From the NCBI RefSeq assembly GCF_025151385.1, contig NZ_CP102287.1, positions 3,162,001-3,226,000 of the forward strand: a DNA stretch of 64,000 nt, read 5' to 3'. The notes beneath the pieces were generated by a model. That model was not told the origin of the DNA. It did no database searches and saw only the letters and a list, made by a program, of their open reading frames with translations. Position numbers and translations under genes: made by a program. Each line of letters opens with the position of its first letter. The first letter of the stretch is position 1. This stretch comes from Hoylesella buccalis ATCC 35310. Lineage in GTDB: Bacteria > Bacteroidota > Bacteroidia > Bacteroidales > Bacteroidaceae. Positions 53,069 through 62,365 of this stretch are shown here, piece after piece.

Positions 53069-54619
53069 CTATTTTGATTTATACTTAAGAATCAGATGAG
53101 CAAGATGTTGCTTCTCCTCATTGTTTAATCCGAAAGAATACAACAGCAAACTGACAACTATAAAAGAGCCTAAGCTGACAAGGCATAATCTAAGAAAAGG
53201 CTGTTCGACTGTTTGATGAACGCATAAAGCTGCTACATAACTTCCTGTTGTAATGAAACAAGCGGGAATGAGAAACGAACACAAATAGGATGATAGCTCA
53301 AATGCGTGGTATACTGTTTTAAGAACCCATAAACGCAAAGCATGACCAACGATGCTAAGGATAGTTAATGCTATGAAAAGCATGTATGGAGCTGCACCCA
53401 TTTTATAAGATATCCATGATAGGGGTAAGCATAATAACATTGTGCTTTCTACGATGATGCAATATTGCTTAATATTTCCTGTTGCATGCACAATAGCCGT
53501 AATGGGATTATGAAGAGACATACATACCGTATAAACAAGATAAAGCCGTGCGAAGAGTACTGTGTTCGGGGTTACGGCTTGTTGTCCTAACCAAAAGGTC
53601 AGTAATGTGTTCATTTCAAAAAATACAGGTATGGCTACAAGTAATAACATGTAGTAAATAACCTTATTGCTTAATGAAAATATCTTATTTAAGTATGGTA
53701 TGTTACCTTCCGCATACGATTTTATCATGACGGGGCGAAAAGCTATAAACACCGTAGCAACCAACATGTTCAACGCATTATATATTTGGTTGGCTATGGC
53801 ATAATCGGAGTTGACGCGAGGAGAGAAGAACGTGTTGAGTAATATTGCACTACCTTGTATAACCGCTGCGCCTGCTATGGTACCAAAGAGTGTCCAGCCC
53901 GAGAAAACAGCGAACTCACGGTAGATGTTTTTTTCTTTTACAAGCACATAGCGACAGTTTTTATATCTTTTGAGGGAGAAGAAAAGATATTGAAGTAGCG
54001 AGAGAAAGGTAATGGCAGACAAGCCGATGCCATACATCTGTAAATGGTCAGCCATCATTTTTCCTACAAATATGGCAAGAAGCAGTTTTAACACGCATTC
54101 TATCATGGATATAAGCGCATAAATCCACATATCTTCTTGGGCATACACTAAACCCATGAAAGGAATCTGCGCAAAACTGAGTACAAAGGAGAGAATAGAA
54201 AAATGAAAAACCCACAAGGCAGTATTTAGCCGATGTGTAGGTATGGTCATTTGCGTGGAGATGAAATGAGGTCCCACAAGTTCTAAAACAACAATGATGA
54301 GGACGGAAAGAATCAGCACAAGGTTTAACGAAACAGAAAATATTTTAGCAACCTTATCCTCTTTTTTCTCACCCAATGCGAACGAGTAAAACCTCTGTGT
54401 GGTCATGGCTAACACCCCACTAACACTTGCTCCTAAAAGAACAATGCCTGCCACAGCATTGAATATGCCATAGTCTACAACCCCCAAACTTTTCAAAACC
54501 CACCTTATAGCGTAAAGATTAATGAGAGAGATGATGAGCATACGAATAAAAAGAATAATGCTGTTGTACGCTATTCTTTTAGTCTTTGTCTGGTTGCTCA
54601 TCAAACAATCCATCTTCAT
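53069..54619 (-). CDS. Polysaccharide flippase (Wzx, MATE/PST-like)
   Basis: A 516-residue inner-membrane protein with about 12 to 14 hydrophobic segments. It would move the lipid-linked repeat unit across the inner membrane. The early IAYNSIILFIRMLIISLINL and the LGVVDYGIFNAVAGIVLLGA block match O-antigen flippases of Bacteroidales. The start could be at 54619 or, more likely, 54601 (MSNQTKTKRIAYN). It lies between Wzz (2 bases) and the EpsG polymerase gene (2 bases). Confidence 0.87.
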   Translation of the reverse strand: MKMDCLMSNQTKTKRIAYNSIILFIRMLIISLINLYAIRWVLKSLGVVDYGIFNAVAGIVLLGASVSGVLAMTTQRFYSFALGEKKEDKVAKIFSVSLNLVLILSVLIIVVLELVGPHFISTQMTIPTHRLNTALWVFHFSILSFVLSFAQIPFMGLVYAQEDMWIYALISMIECVLKLLLAIFVGKMMADHLQMYGIGLSAITFLSLLQYLFFSLKRYKNCRYVLVKEKNIYREFAVFSGWTLFGTIAGAAVIQGSAILLNTFFSPRVNSDYAIANQIYNALNMLVATVFIAFRPVMIKSYAEGNIPYLNKIFSLSNKVIYYMLLLVAIPVFFEMNTLLTFWLGQQAVTPNTVLFARLYLVYTVCMSLHNPITAIVHATGNIKQYCIIVESTMLLCLPLSWISYKMGAAPYMLFIALTILSIVGHALRLWVLKTVYHAFELSSYLCSFLIPACFITTGSYVAALCVHQTVEQPFLRLCLVSLGSFIVVSLLLYSFGLNNEEKQHLAHLILKYKSK

Positions 54620-54621
54620 AT

Positions 54622-55671
54622 TTATTCTTCGGTGAATATCATGCTGCGCAAAGCGTACAATGTGATAACGACAAAAGCTAAAAACGTCATTCCTAAAACA
54701 AAGAGCATGCGTTTAGGTCCTGCTGGCTTGAGAGGTACAGAAGCATTTTGGAGCGTTGTGAAAGCTGGTGTTTGTTCCATGACTTTAGCTCTTGCAACTT
54801 CTAATTTGTTTTGCAATGCAGTGTAATTGTTGTAATATAATTGCATTTCGTTTTCAAGATCGTTTTGTTTGAGGCGAAAACTTTCTAATACAACATCTTG
54901 ATTGGCATCAGAGTAAGCTCCGTATTGACGTCTCTTTTGTTCATACTTACTTTTAACGTCTTCTACTAATTGTTTGATATGGTTATAATCGTTAATAGCT
55001 TTTTTTGTTCGATAGGCTGTGATGAAATTTTGTAAATGCACTCTTACTGTATCTGCAATAGTAGCGGCAATTAGTGGGTCTTGGTCTTCCACTGTTATGG
55101 AAATGACATAATTTTTTTTGTCAACACTACATTTTACTTTTCCCGAGATAGCTTTTGCTACCAAATCTTCTTTTTTAGTTAACATGAAAGGATTTACTTT
55201 CTGTGATTTATTGACAGATGCCTCTTTCTTTGAAAACATGCTTTTTAAGCTATATAAAGCTTTGTTCCACCATGCACTTTTTTGATATTTAGACAAATAA
55301 TTAAAATATGTGGTTTTGAGATTCCCTTCTTTGGTAACTACTTTAATGTTAAAGAGATTGACAATAAAATCGTTAGAGCTTATCACGTCTGGATAAAGTT
55401 CAGGAAATATAGCATCTCCGTTTTTCGCTGAGCCTCCTATATCAAAACCGAATGAAGATGCGAGATCAGATAATGAGTTAGAATTTAGGCTTGCTAATTC
55501 AGGTGCAAGTTTGACAGTTGAGGTATAATAGCGTGGAATACAAATGATCAACAAGCAAGACAGAACAAAGACAATAGGTAGTGTAACGATGTACTCCTTT
55601 TTGTACGGTTTTATCTGTTTTATAATCTTGTTAAAGTCAATTTGTTTTATATTTTCATTGTTTCCTGTCAT
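54622..55671 (-). CDS. Polysaccharide chain-length determinant (Wzz)
   Basis: A 349-residue inner-membrane protein with two membrane helices: YIVTLPIVFVLSCLLIICI near residue 30 and MLFVLGMTFLAFVVITLYAL near the end. A long periplasmic coiled domain lies between them. The proline-rich motif PLKPAGPKR before the second helix is the Wzz signature. No tyrosine kinase domain is fused, so it is a Wzz, not a Wzc. It is 27 bases downstream of the Wza-like gene. Confidence 0.9.
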   Translation of the reverse strand: MTGNNENIKQIDFNKIIKQIKPYKKEYIVTLPIVFVLSCLLIICIPRYYTSTVKLAPELASLNSNSLSDLASSFGFDIGGSAKNGDAIFPELYPDVISSNDFIVNLFNIKVVTKEGNLKTTYFNYLSKYQKSAWWNKALYSLKSMFSKKEASVNKSQKVNPFMLTKKEDLVAKAISGKVKCSVDKKNYVISITVEDQDPLIAATIADTVRVHLQNFITAYRTKKAINDYNHIKQLVEDVKSKYEQKRRQYGAYSDANQDVVLESFRLKQNDLENEMQLYYNNYTALQNKLEVARAKVMEQTPAFTTLQNASVPLKPAGPKRMLFVLGMTFLAFVVITLYALRSMIFTEE

Positions 55672-55698
55672 ATTTCTATGTGTTTTGTTTATCTCCCC

Positions 55699-58311
55699 TT
55701 ATTTCACCATATTCGCTATCGTGGCTATCATGGCGGCGATGCTGGTGATGCCGCTGCCTAAGCTTATGGTCTCGGCGATGCTCATCTTGCGCGACAGCTT
55801 GGTGGGCACCACTATCTCGCAGCCAGGATTAACTTTGGCACCCTCGCTAACTTTACCTACCATGCCGTTCATGTAGATGATGTAGGCGTTGCTCTTACGA
55901 GCGTTTTGTGCAAATCCACCGGCAGCATTGATGTAATACTTGGCTTTCTTTCCTTTTTTGTAGGCCACGGTGTTGGGATACATCACGGCTCCGTTAATCT
56001 TGACGGTAGCGGTGTATTGTGGCAGGATGAGGCGGTCGCCTTCACGCAACACAATGTTCGCGTCGCTACTGGGATCGGCGATGGCTTTATCCAGTTCGAT
56101 ACCTACGGGAAATGTGGCGGGAATCTCAAATTTCTTCAATTGGGCAGTCGACGTATTTTGTCCCAACTGCTGTATGGCGCCAGCGTTGTTGCTGCTGGCA
56201 GCCATCTGCAACAGTTGGCGTTGCATCTCTTCTTGCTGCATCTTCAGGGCAGTCTCCATTCTTGACCTTTCTATAGCATTGGGTACGCGCTCCAACCGTG
56301 CGCCCTTGATGTATGCTAAGTCGGTCACGCCACCAGCAGCTTGCAGTAGGTCGGTGAGCCGCATGTTGCGCTTGGACATGGTGTAGGTGCCACCAAACAT
56401 TACCTCGCCCTCTACGCTTACATTCTTCTGAGTGCTGTAACCTGGACTCTTGCGTACATACACTTCGTCGTAGGGTTTAAGCACAAAGCCGGGTTCGCCG
56501 TCAATCACAAAGCCGTCTTTCAAGGCAAAGGTATATGTCTTCGCGATGAGTGAGTCGGTGGTGAGGGCTTTGGAGTTGACGATGCGACGTGCCACATCCA
56601 CTTTTACGGTAGATGCAGTTTCTTTAAGTCCGCCCGCTTGCAACACGAAGTCCTCCAAGGTCTCGTTGTCTGCATATTTGTACACGCCGGGATATTGTAC
56701 CTCACCATGGATGGTGATGGTTTGCTGCTGCATCATCTCACGTTTCGTGGGGATGAAGAGCACGTCGTTCTCCTTCAAGGGAATGTCGGCCACAGTGCCG
56801 TTCATGATGCCCGCCACGTCAACCGCCACCACTTCCAGGGTGCGATCTTCCTTCATGCGATGAATGACACCACGGGAGGTGAAGGCTTCTTCCTTCAATC
56901 CTTCGGCATGTTGTACCAAGGTGCGCACGCTGTTGATGTCGTTGCCCAGTTGGTACAAGCCCGGACGGAATACGGCTCCTTTGATTTCTACCGTATTGTT
57001 ATAGCGTTGGATAATCGAGTCGACCGAAACCGAGTCGCCGTCGGCAATGTGAAAGGTGTTCATGTCGAATTCGGAAACATTGAATACCGCAAATTCACGA
57101 CCGGTCTTACGCACCAAGCGTACCGCCTTTTTGTATGCGTCGCCCGTGAAGCCTCCTGCGTATTTCAGCAGTGTACCCACGCTCTCATTGCTCTTCATCT
57201 CGTAGAACATGGGGCGTTTCACCTTACCTGTGATGTTCACCAGGCAGTTGTACGGTCCCACATAAATTACGTCGCCATCTGTCAGGCGCACGTTGCCTGT
57301 CATCTTGCCGTTAAGAATATAGTCGTAAACATCGGCTTGAGAGATGAGGCGGTTGTTGCGATAAATCTTGATTTCGCGCAGCGTTCCCAAGTCGTTGGTT
57401 CCTCCAGCCATGTACAGGGCATGGAAAACAGATGCGAAAGCAGAAATGGTATAAGTGCCAGGTGCCCGCACTTCGCCCATCACGTTGACGGTGATGGTTC
57501 GGCTCTGTCCCAGGGTGAGGCGTACTTTGCTGCTGCTGTATCGTGCGCCCAATTGCGCTCGTAGTCGTTGATTGGCTTGTGCAATGGTCAAGCCGCTCAC
57601 CTGTATGGGGCCAAAGCCTTCGATATTGATGTCACCGTCGGGTGATACCGTCGACTGGATGGACTTTTGTGACGCGCCATAGATATCAACAAACACGGCG
57701 TCGCCCGGTCCCAGTCGATAGCTTTGCGGCGTGGCGATGTTCATGCTGGGTTCAAAGGTCAGATCCTTGTTGTTGAAGATGTCCCTGCCGAAAACTTTCT
57801 TTTTGTCCTCAGCTTGCTTCTTGAGTATCTGCTTGAGCCATTTAATGGAGTCGGTTGGCGTGAGGTAGTTCAGTTCTTGTTGCATCAGCTTAAACTCTTC
57901 GCTGTCTTCATCATATTGGTCCTGCCACTGAATCTGTGGTTGCAGTCTGTTGGTGGAAACTTGCTTCGCGTCTCTCTTTTGCTCCTTGATGGTGTTGTAC
58001 TTCGCCCTTGCCTCTTTCGAATTGCCATTGGCCTGACGCATGCGTGTTTCTGTCTGGTCTACGGTCTGGTCGGCTATGTTTCCCAGTCCTTTGCGCTTGG
58101 TCTGTCGTTCGTATTTATCCCTTATTCTTCTGATTTGTTGAATGTTCACGCCGCGCTGCATCAGCTTGGTCACAATTTGAGCCTGTGAGGTGCCTGCGGC
58201 ATTCTCTTTCATGACGAATTCAAGAACCTGTTCGTCTGACATGGAAGATTGTGCCGTGATGGTCAGCGGGCACAGCATGAGTAGCAGAATATATAGAATG
58301 ACTTTTTTCAT
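55699..58311 (-). CDS. Polysaccharide export protein (Wza-like, with multiple SLBB domains)
   Basis: A secreted, membrane-associated exporter of about 870 residues, the first gene of the polysaccharide operon. The start at 58311 gives the signal peptide MKKVILYILLLMLCPLTITAQ; the ATG at 58374 lies in the promoter. A charged helical segment (about 25-130) is followed by the polysaccharide export domain (YRLGPGDAVFVDIYGASQKS near 195). Several SLBB repeats follow (VNVMGEVRAPGTYTIS; VEIKGAVFRPGLYQLG; ITIHGEVQYPGVYKYA; VSVEGEVMFGGTYTMS; VKINGAVMYPNTVAYK). A hydrophobic C-terminal helix ends the protein. No lipobox is seen. Confidence 0.9.
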   Translation of the reverse strand: MKKVILYILLLMLCPLTITAQSSMSDEQVLEFVMKENAAGTSQAQIVTKLMQRGVNIQQIRRIRDKYERQTKRKGLGNIADQTVDQTETRMRQANGNSKEARAKYNTIKEQKRDAKQVSTNRLQPQIQWQDQYDEDSEEFKLMQQELNYLTPTDSIKWLKQILKKQAEDKKKVFGRDIFNNKDLTFEPSMNIATPQSYRLGPGDAVFVDIYGASQKSIQSTVSPDGDINIEGFGPIQVSGLTIAQANQRLRAQLGARYSSSKVRLTLGQSRTITVNVMGEVRAPGTYTISAFASVFHALYMAGGTNDLGTLREIKIYRNNRLISQADVYDYILNGKMTGNVRLTDGDVIYVGPYNCLVNITGKVKRPMFYEMKSNESVGTLLKYAGGFTGDAYKKAVRLVRKTGREFAVFNVSEFDMNTFHIADGDSVSVDSIIQRYNNTVEIKGAVFRPGLYQLGNDINSVRTLVQHAEGLKEEAFTSRGVIHRMKEDRTLEVVAVDVAGIMNGTVADIPLKENDVLFIPTKREMMQQQTITIHGEVQYPGVYKYADNETLEDFVLQAGGLKETASTVKVDVARRIVNSKALTTDSLIAKTYTFALKDGFVIDGEPGFVLKPYDEVYVRKSPGYSTQKNVSVEGEVMFGGTYTMSKRNMRLTDLLQAAGGVTDLAYIKGARLERVPNAIERSRMETALKMQQEEMQRQLLQMAASSNNAGAIQQLGQNTSTAQLKKFEIPATFPVGIELDKAIADPSSDANIVLREGDRLILPQYTATVKINGAVMYPNTVAYKKGKKAKYYINAAGGFAQNARKSNAYIIYMNGMVGKVSEGAKVNPGCEIVVPTKLSRKMSIAETISLGSGITSIAAMIATIANMVK

Positions 58312-58371
58312 ATTGTGGGTAAAATCTCTTTTTCTCTTTCTTTTATTAACTCGTTTTTCGTTAATTTGTTG

Positions 58372-58379
58372 CAAAGATA
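58372..58379 (-). promoter_or_regulatory. Putative -7 box of the polysaccharide operon
   Basis: TATCTTTG on the minus strand matches TAnnTTTG. Transcription would start near 58365, about 55 bases ahead of the preferred wza-like start at 58311. No TTTG box was found at the usual distance. Confidence 0.45.
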
Positions 58380-59235
58380 GCGATATTTATTTTTGTATGG
58401 TTATATTCTCCGACTATTTATCTACCATGCAGCTGTTGCTTTGTTGTTGCAAGCACACGGATCTTTTGTTTAAGAATGATGCTTTTCGGTTGTAGATCAA
58501 ACCGAACATTTTTCAATGAAATATCTTCTGTCGCAACATCTTTTTAACACAAATGCTGGACGTTTTTTCAACCAACTTGTTCATGCGTCGTAAATATGCT
58601 CGTTATGAGAGGGGTTTGTTATCTGTTTGTTTATTAATGACTTATGAGATTTTAAAGAGAAAGGAGAAATCAAAAACAATGTGTTTGGGGCTGAAAATCC
58701 CCTTTTTTGGTGCAAAATCACCTTCAATATGATGTAAATAGAGCGGTAAAGGCATGTACATTGGACTGTAAAAGCTTGCTAATTGCACCTTAACTCCATG
58801 TTAATTGCGTACAAGATGATGATTTGATGGCTTTGAACACCTAAAATATTCCCTCTGTTTTGTCTATTTCTCGATTTTATTTTGTCAAAGAAAACGAATC
58901 GATTTAACAAATGAAAGGTTTGTTAACAAGCTCTAATAACGTTGTTGTCATTCAACACGATTTATGCATCGTGTTGTAAGTGGTAGTTGCATTCATTACG
59001 CTCGTTGTTAATATAGATGGATATGATAGTTTCATTTACAACGAACAACCTTTCTTCAATGTAAGAACAGAGTTGTAAGATTCATGCAGCGAGGTAGCGA
59101 TGCATGAGGTCTTGTGGTTCCTATTCCGCCCATGCTGGCTTGCTCATGTCTTTGTGCTGTTATCGTTAGCAGTAACAGGAAAGGTGATGCTCAATTTGAC
59201 TTCGATAGTGCTGGCACCATCCTGTATAAAAAACA
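58380..59235. other. Gene-free AT-rich stretch upstream of the polysaccharide operon
   Basis: No credible gene. Around 58690-58820 there is a series of alternating motifs (GTGCAAAATCACC, GTAAAGGCATG, TGTAAAAGCTTGCTAATTGCACC) that resembles, without clear alignment, the dispersed intergenic repeat at 6.3 and 31.8 kb. CATCGTGTTG and CAACACGAT lie around 58955-58977 as a short inverted repeat. Confidence 0.5.
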
Positions 59236-59268
59236 TCCCAACACTATCCTGAAATAGCATTGGGATGA
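59236..59268 (-). terminator. Terminator-like hairpin after the secreted protein gene
   Basis: CATCCCAA pairs with TTGGGATG, with further TAT/ATA pairing around the loop. It lies about 20 bases after the stop codon of the minus-strand gene at 59289-60455. Confidence 0.55.
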
Positions 59269-59288
59269 TAAGAATCAGTCTATATGGC

Positions 59289-60455
59289 TCATGGCTTCAC
59301 CATAGTCTTTCCGTTCGAGATAACAATTCCCTTATAATCTTTACCCACTCGCTGACCAGCTAAGTTGTATAGATAATGATTTGTCTGTTTATCGTTGCCT
59401 TTCATGCCATAAATGCCACTTGTTGTTGAAGGTATTAACTCTGTGGGGTAGAGTTGTACTTTGTAATCGTGCAGTGTTACGATTCCACGCACGGTGTACG
59501 TTCCATCCTCAATAGCCTCCATGTCCAATTGCAGCTTGTTGTATAGCTGTATTCGCCGACCATTGTTCACGATGAAGAAATTGTTATCTTCCACTACTAC
59601 GTTCATGTCTTTTAGTTCAACTAAATTAGAGAGGTATTTTTTGGTTAACAATTCGTCAAAGGTTATCTTGATCGGCTGTGCAGCCTCTTCACTATGTTCG
59701 ATTTGTAACTTATCTGCCTTGGTCGTCATAAAGTTTCCTTTGATTTCCGGAGTACCTTTGTAGTTTTGAAAATCGGCTCTGAATGTGCCATTCACCACGT
59801 CATTTGTCTGATAGTCTATTCCTGTGAGGTACAACATAATGGCATCTTCTCCTTGACGTATCCAAGCATTCGTATAGAAACAATAGAGCACTTTCGCATC
59901 GGTGAGTTTAATCTCTACATCAGTCAGCTCTTCTTTAGTTTGGCACAAATCGTGAAGGGTATAAACCTTTTGTTCACCAGGTGTGTTTTCGACGTCGCCA
60001 TATTTCACCGTGAGCTTCTGAATTCTTGTGTTAGAGGCGATGCTGATTTCTACGGTTTTGTTATCGCCAACCCAATGTCCTCTGGTCAATTTGCCGTTGT
60101 TAGCCGTATTGCGATCCCCCCATTTGTCATGATTCAACTCCATAACCAGCTCCTTGATGGGTTTGGGGGCTTTTACAATGAGCTTGCCACCAAAAAGTCT
60201 CAATGAGTTGGTCCACATCTTGTTTGGAAAATCTTTGTTCAGATTGGGTAGAACCGTGATAGAAACATCGTTTATCTTTGCTGTCTTCTCCTCGGTGATG
60301 TCACCACCGTGAGAAGAATTACTTGAGGGTTCAGTAAAGCCAAAAAGTTTACAGCTCAGGTAGTTGGAAAGGTCGAAGACAACCTCGTCTGCCCAAGTAA
60401 TGTGAGCAAATAACATAAAAAACAACAATGTCCAAGTTCGTAATTTTAAAATCAT
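59289..60455 (-). CDS. Secreted protein with OB-like domain and sorting-type C-terminus
   Basis: A 388-residue exported protein with a signal peptide (LRTWTLLFFMLFAHITWADE). The first half (about 20-165) is beta-rich, with VFDLSNYLSCKLFGFTEP. The second half has two OB-fold-like units (VYTLHDLCQTKEELTDVEIK; ITFDELLTKKYLSNLVELKD). The end, YLYNLAGQRVGKDYKG with VISNGKTMVKP, matches the tail of many Prevotella surface proteins and the tail of the BspA-like protein in this window. That tail is probably a secretion or anchoring signal. The molecular function is not recognised. Confidence 0.68.
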   Translation of the reverse strand: MILKLRTWTLLFFMLFAHITWADEVVFDLSNYLSCKLFGFTEPSSNSSHGGDITEEKTAKINDVSITVLPNLNKDFPNKMWTNSLRLFGGKLIVKAPKPIKELVMELNHDKWGDRNTANNGKLTRGHWVGDNKTVEISIASNTRIQKLTVKYGDVENTPGEQKVYTLHDLCQTKEELTDVEIKLTDAKVLYCFYTNAWIRQGEDAIMLYLTGIDYQTNDVVNGTFRADFQNYKGTPEIKGNFMTTKADKLQIEHSEEAAQPIKITFDELLTKKYLSNLVELKDMNVVVEDNNFFIVNNGRRIQLYNKLQLDMEAIEDGTYTVRGIVTLHDYKVQLYPTELIPSTTSGIYGMKGNDKQTNHYLYNLAGQRVGKDYKGIVISNGKTMVKP

Positions 60456-60660
60456 GATGTAATAAAATTAATAAGTGAAAATATTGATATAAACTATAAT
60501 GTGAAAATGTTGATGTTCAAAAATGGCAAAAAGTATGTTTTGAAGCAGGTCGCTACAAGCGGTTTAATATAGTATGGTTTAATATGCTTGCCTTCTTTGT
60601 GATTCTTTATTCCGTGATGATGTGAAATAAGTCACGACATCATCGCAGGAACCACCTATT

Positions 60661-61845
60661 TCAGCGTGCTGAATAGGTTTTGTGGAAAGTGGTGTTTCCG
60701 TTCAAGTCAAGAACCTTGACATCCAGTTGTCCATTCTTTGTTTGGGCTGTCACGCTGCTGTTGTTTGAATTGACGAGAATGGGGTAGTCGTGGCTGTCAT
60801 TGGGTTCAATGTATTGGTGTTCGTGCATGTGTCCGCAAATCATCAGGTTGATGCCAGCCTTGTTCAAAGGAGGCAACAACTTTTTCGTTACCTCTCGCTG
60901 CCCATGCCATGCGTCCTGGGTGTCAGCGGGAGGCATGTGGGCAATCACCACTCGGTATTTCGCTTCCTTGAACTCGTTGGATGCCACTATCTCTTTGAGC
61001 CATCTCGCTTGTTCTGTTCGATAATTGTCATAATCGGTGATGCCCGCATATTCGATATCAGTATCAGCTTTATCCTCCCCTGTGTCCAAACAGATGAAAA
61101 GTATCGGCCCCTGACGCACGGTGAAGTACAGATGCGGTTGTTGAGTGCAGAAGTATTCATGGAATCGGTTGGCCCATTCGCCACGCGTTTCGTGGTTTCC
61201 GCGTACATAGTACCATGACTTTTGTTGCGCGAAAAGTTTGATGCTCGTGTCCATGAACCCCTTGAAGACCGTGGTGTCATGGGTGAAGTGCGAAATCATG
61301 TCGCCCACATAGAAAATCATGTCTTTGTCTTTATACGAACTGTTTTTTAACAATTTTTCCAAGACGTCGTTGCGTTCGTGAATGTCGTTGAGTACCAAAA
61401 ACGATGTTTCCGTCTGTCGTCTGTCGTTGGTCTGGAAGCACAGCGGCTTCTTGTTGAACACGTCGGTCGCCACAACATCGCCGTATCGTACTTCCGCTCC
61501 CTTGTGGCTCAGCACTTCTTGGGCGTATACGCGGTAGCGGTATCGAGTGCCTGGCTTTAGGTTGGTCAACTTCACAGAATGGATTAGACTTGTGCGTTTG
61601 ATGCCGATGTTTGTGTCGTGGAACCTGGGACGTGCCACCGAATAGAAGTCAGTGCCGTCGTCGGGTGCCACTTCTACCCATCCTACAGAGGGTTTGTCTG
61701 CCACCCAAACAATGGTGGCGTTGTCTTCCTGCACCATGTCCAGATAGGGACCATGTAGGAGTTTGATGCCTTCAGCCCAACCAAGCGTTGGACAGAGCAT
61801 GAGTGTCATGAAAAGGATGGCTGGATGAATGATATGTTTTGTCAT
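60661..61845 (-). CDS. Secreted metallophosphoesterase (purple acid phosphatase-like)
   Basis: An exported phosphoesterase of about 394 residues. The start at 61845 gives a signal peptide (MTKHIIHPAILFMTLMLCPT); the ATG at 61905 lies upstream of a TACCTTTG box (61890-61883 on the minus strand). The N-terminal fibronectin-III-like domain (ATIVWVADKPSVGWVEV; NLKPGTRYRYRVYA) precedes the calcineurin-type core. The metal-binding residues are in LVLNDIHER, FYVGDMISH, YVRGNHETRGEW, VVIAHMPP and ICGHMHEHQY, so the D-H, GD, GNHE, H and GHxH set is complete. It would release phosphate from an unknown periplasmic ester. Confidence 0.88.
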   Translation of the reverse strand: MTKHIIHPAILFMTLMLCPTLGWAEGIKLLHGPYLDMVQEDNATIVWVADKPSVGWVEVAPDDGTDFYSVARPRFHDTNIGIKRTSLIHSVKLTNLKPGTRYRYRVYAQEVLSHKGAEVRYGDVVATDVFNKKPLCFQTNDRRQTETSFLVLNDIHERNDVLEKLLKNSSYKDKDMIFYVGDMISHFTHDTTVFKGFMDTSIKLFAQQKSWYYVRGNHETRGEWANRFHEYFCTQQPHLYFTVRQGPILFICLDTGEDKADTDIEYAGITDYDNYRTEQARWLKEIVASNEFKEAKYRVVIAHMPPADTQDAWHGQREVTKKLLPPLNKAGINLMICGHMHEHQYIEPNDSHDYPILVNSNNSSVTAQTKNGQLDVKVLDLNGNTTFHKTYSAR

Positions 61846-61905
61846 GATGATGTTTGTATTTCTCATTTGAATGAACTTTTTGCAAAGGTAGAAAATCCTT
61901 CTCAA

Positions 61906-62365
61906 TCCATCTGCATCAAAGGTAAAAAACGTGAGCGTCAGTCACATTTTTTTAAACTGCACGGCTGAAACTTCAGAATATTCTTAAATGGAATAGTTAT
62001 GTTGAACTCGGAAGGAAACGACCAAAATGTTTGGTAGCGTAGAGAATTAATCGTATTTTTGCAACCACGCATGATAAGAATAATATCTGTTTGAAGATAC
62101 TAAACTAGATGATTAACTCATGGTTTTTTGGGAGAAGACATGTTTAATGACATGGCTGTTATGTTCTTAGCCCGATGACTTGATGTTGTCTTGAAAACCT
62201 TAGATGTACAAGTGAATTTTTCATAAATAAAGGTAAACAGGAGTTTCGAAATAGAAATGTTTCGGAACAAGGTATAATGCGTAACGTAAAAACCTAATAA
62301 CTTTTACTTAAGAGAGATACAGAAATTTTTAATAACTATAAATAGTAATTAACTTTAGAACAAAG
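61906..62365. other. Promoter and long leader of the second susC
   Basis: This 460-base stretch holds a promoter (62030-62061) and a leader of about 300 bases. A hairpin, GTTTCGAAA paired with TTTCGGAAC, lies at about 62243-62268. No small gene was found. Confidence 0.55.
62030..62061 (+). promoter_or_regulatory. Promoter of the second susC
   Basis: TTTG (62030-62033), 20 bases, then TATTTTTG (62054-62061) match the Bacteroidetes consensus. Transcription would begin near 62068, some 300 bases before the ATG. Confidence 0.65.
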
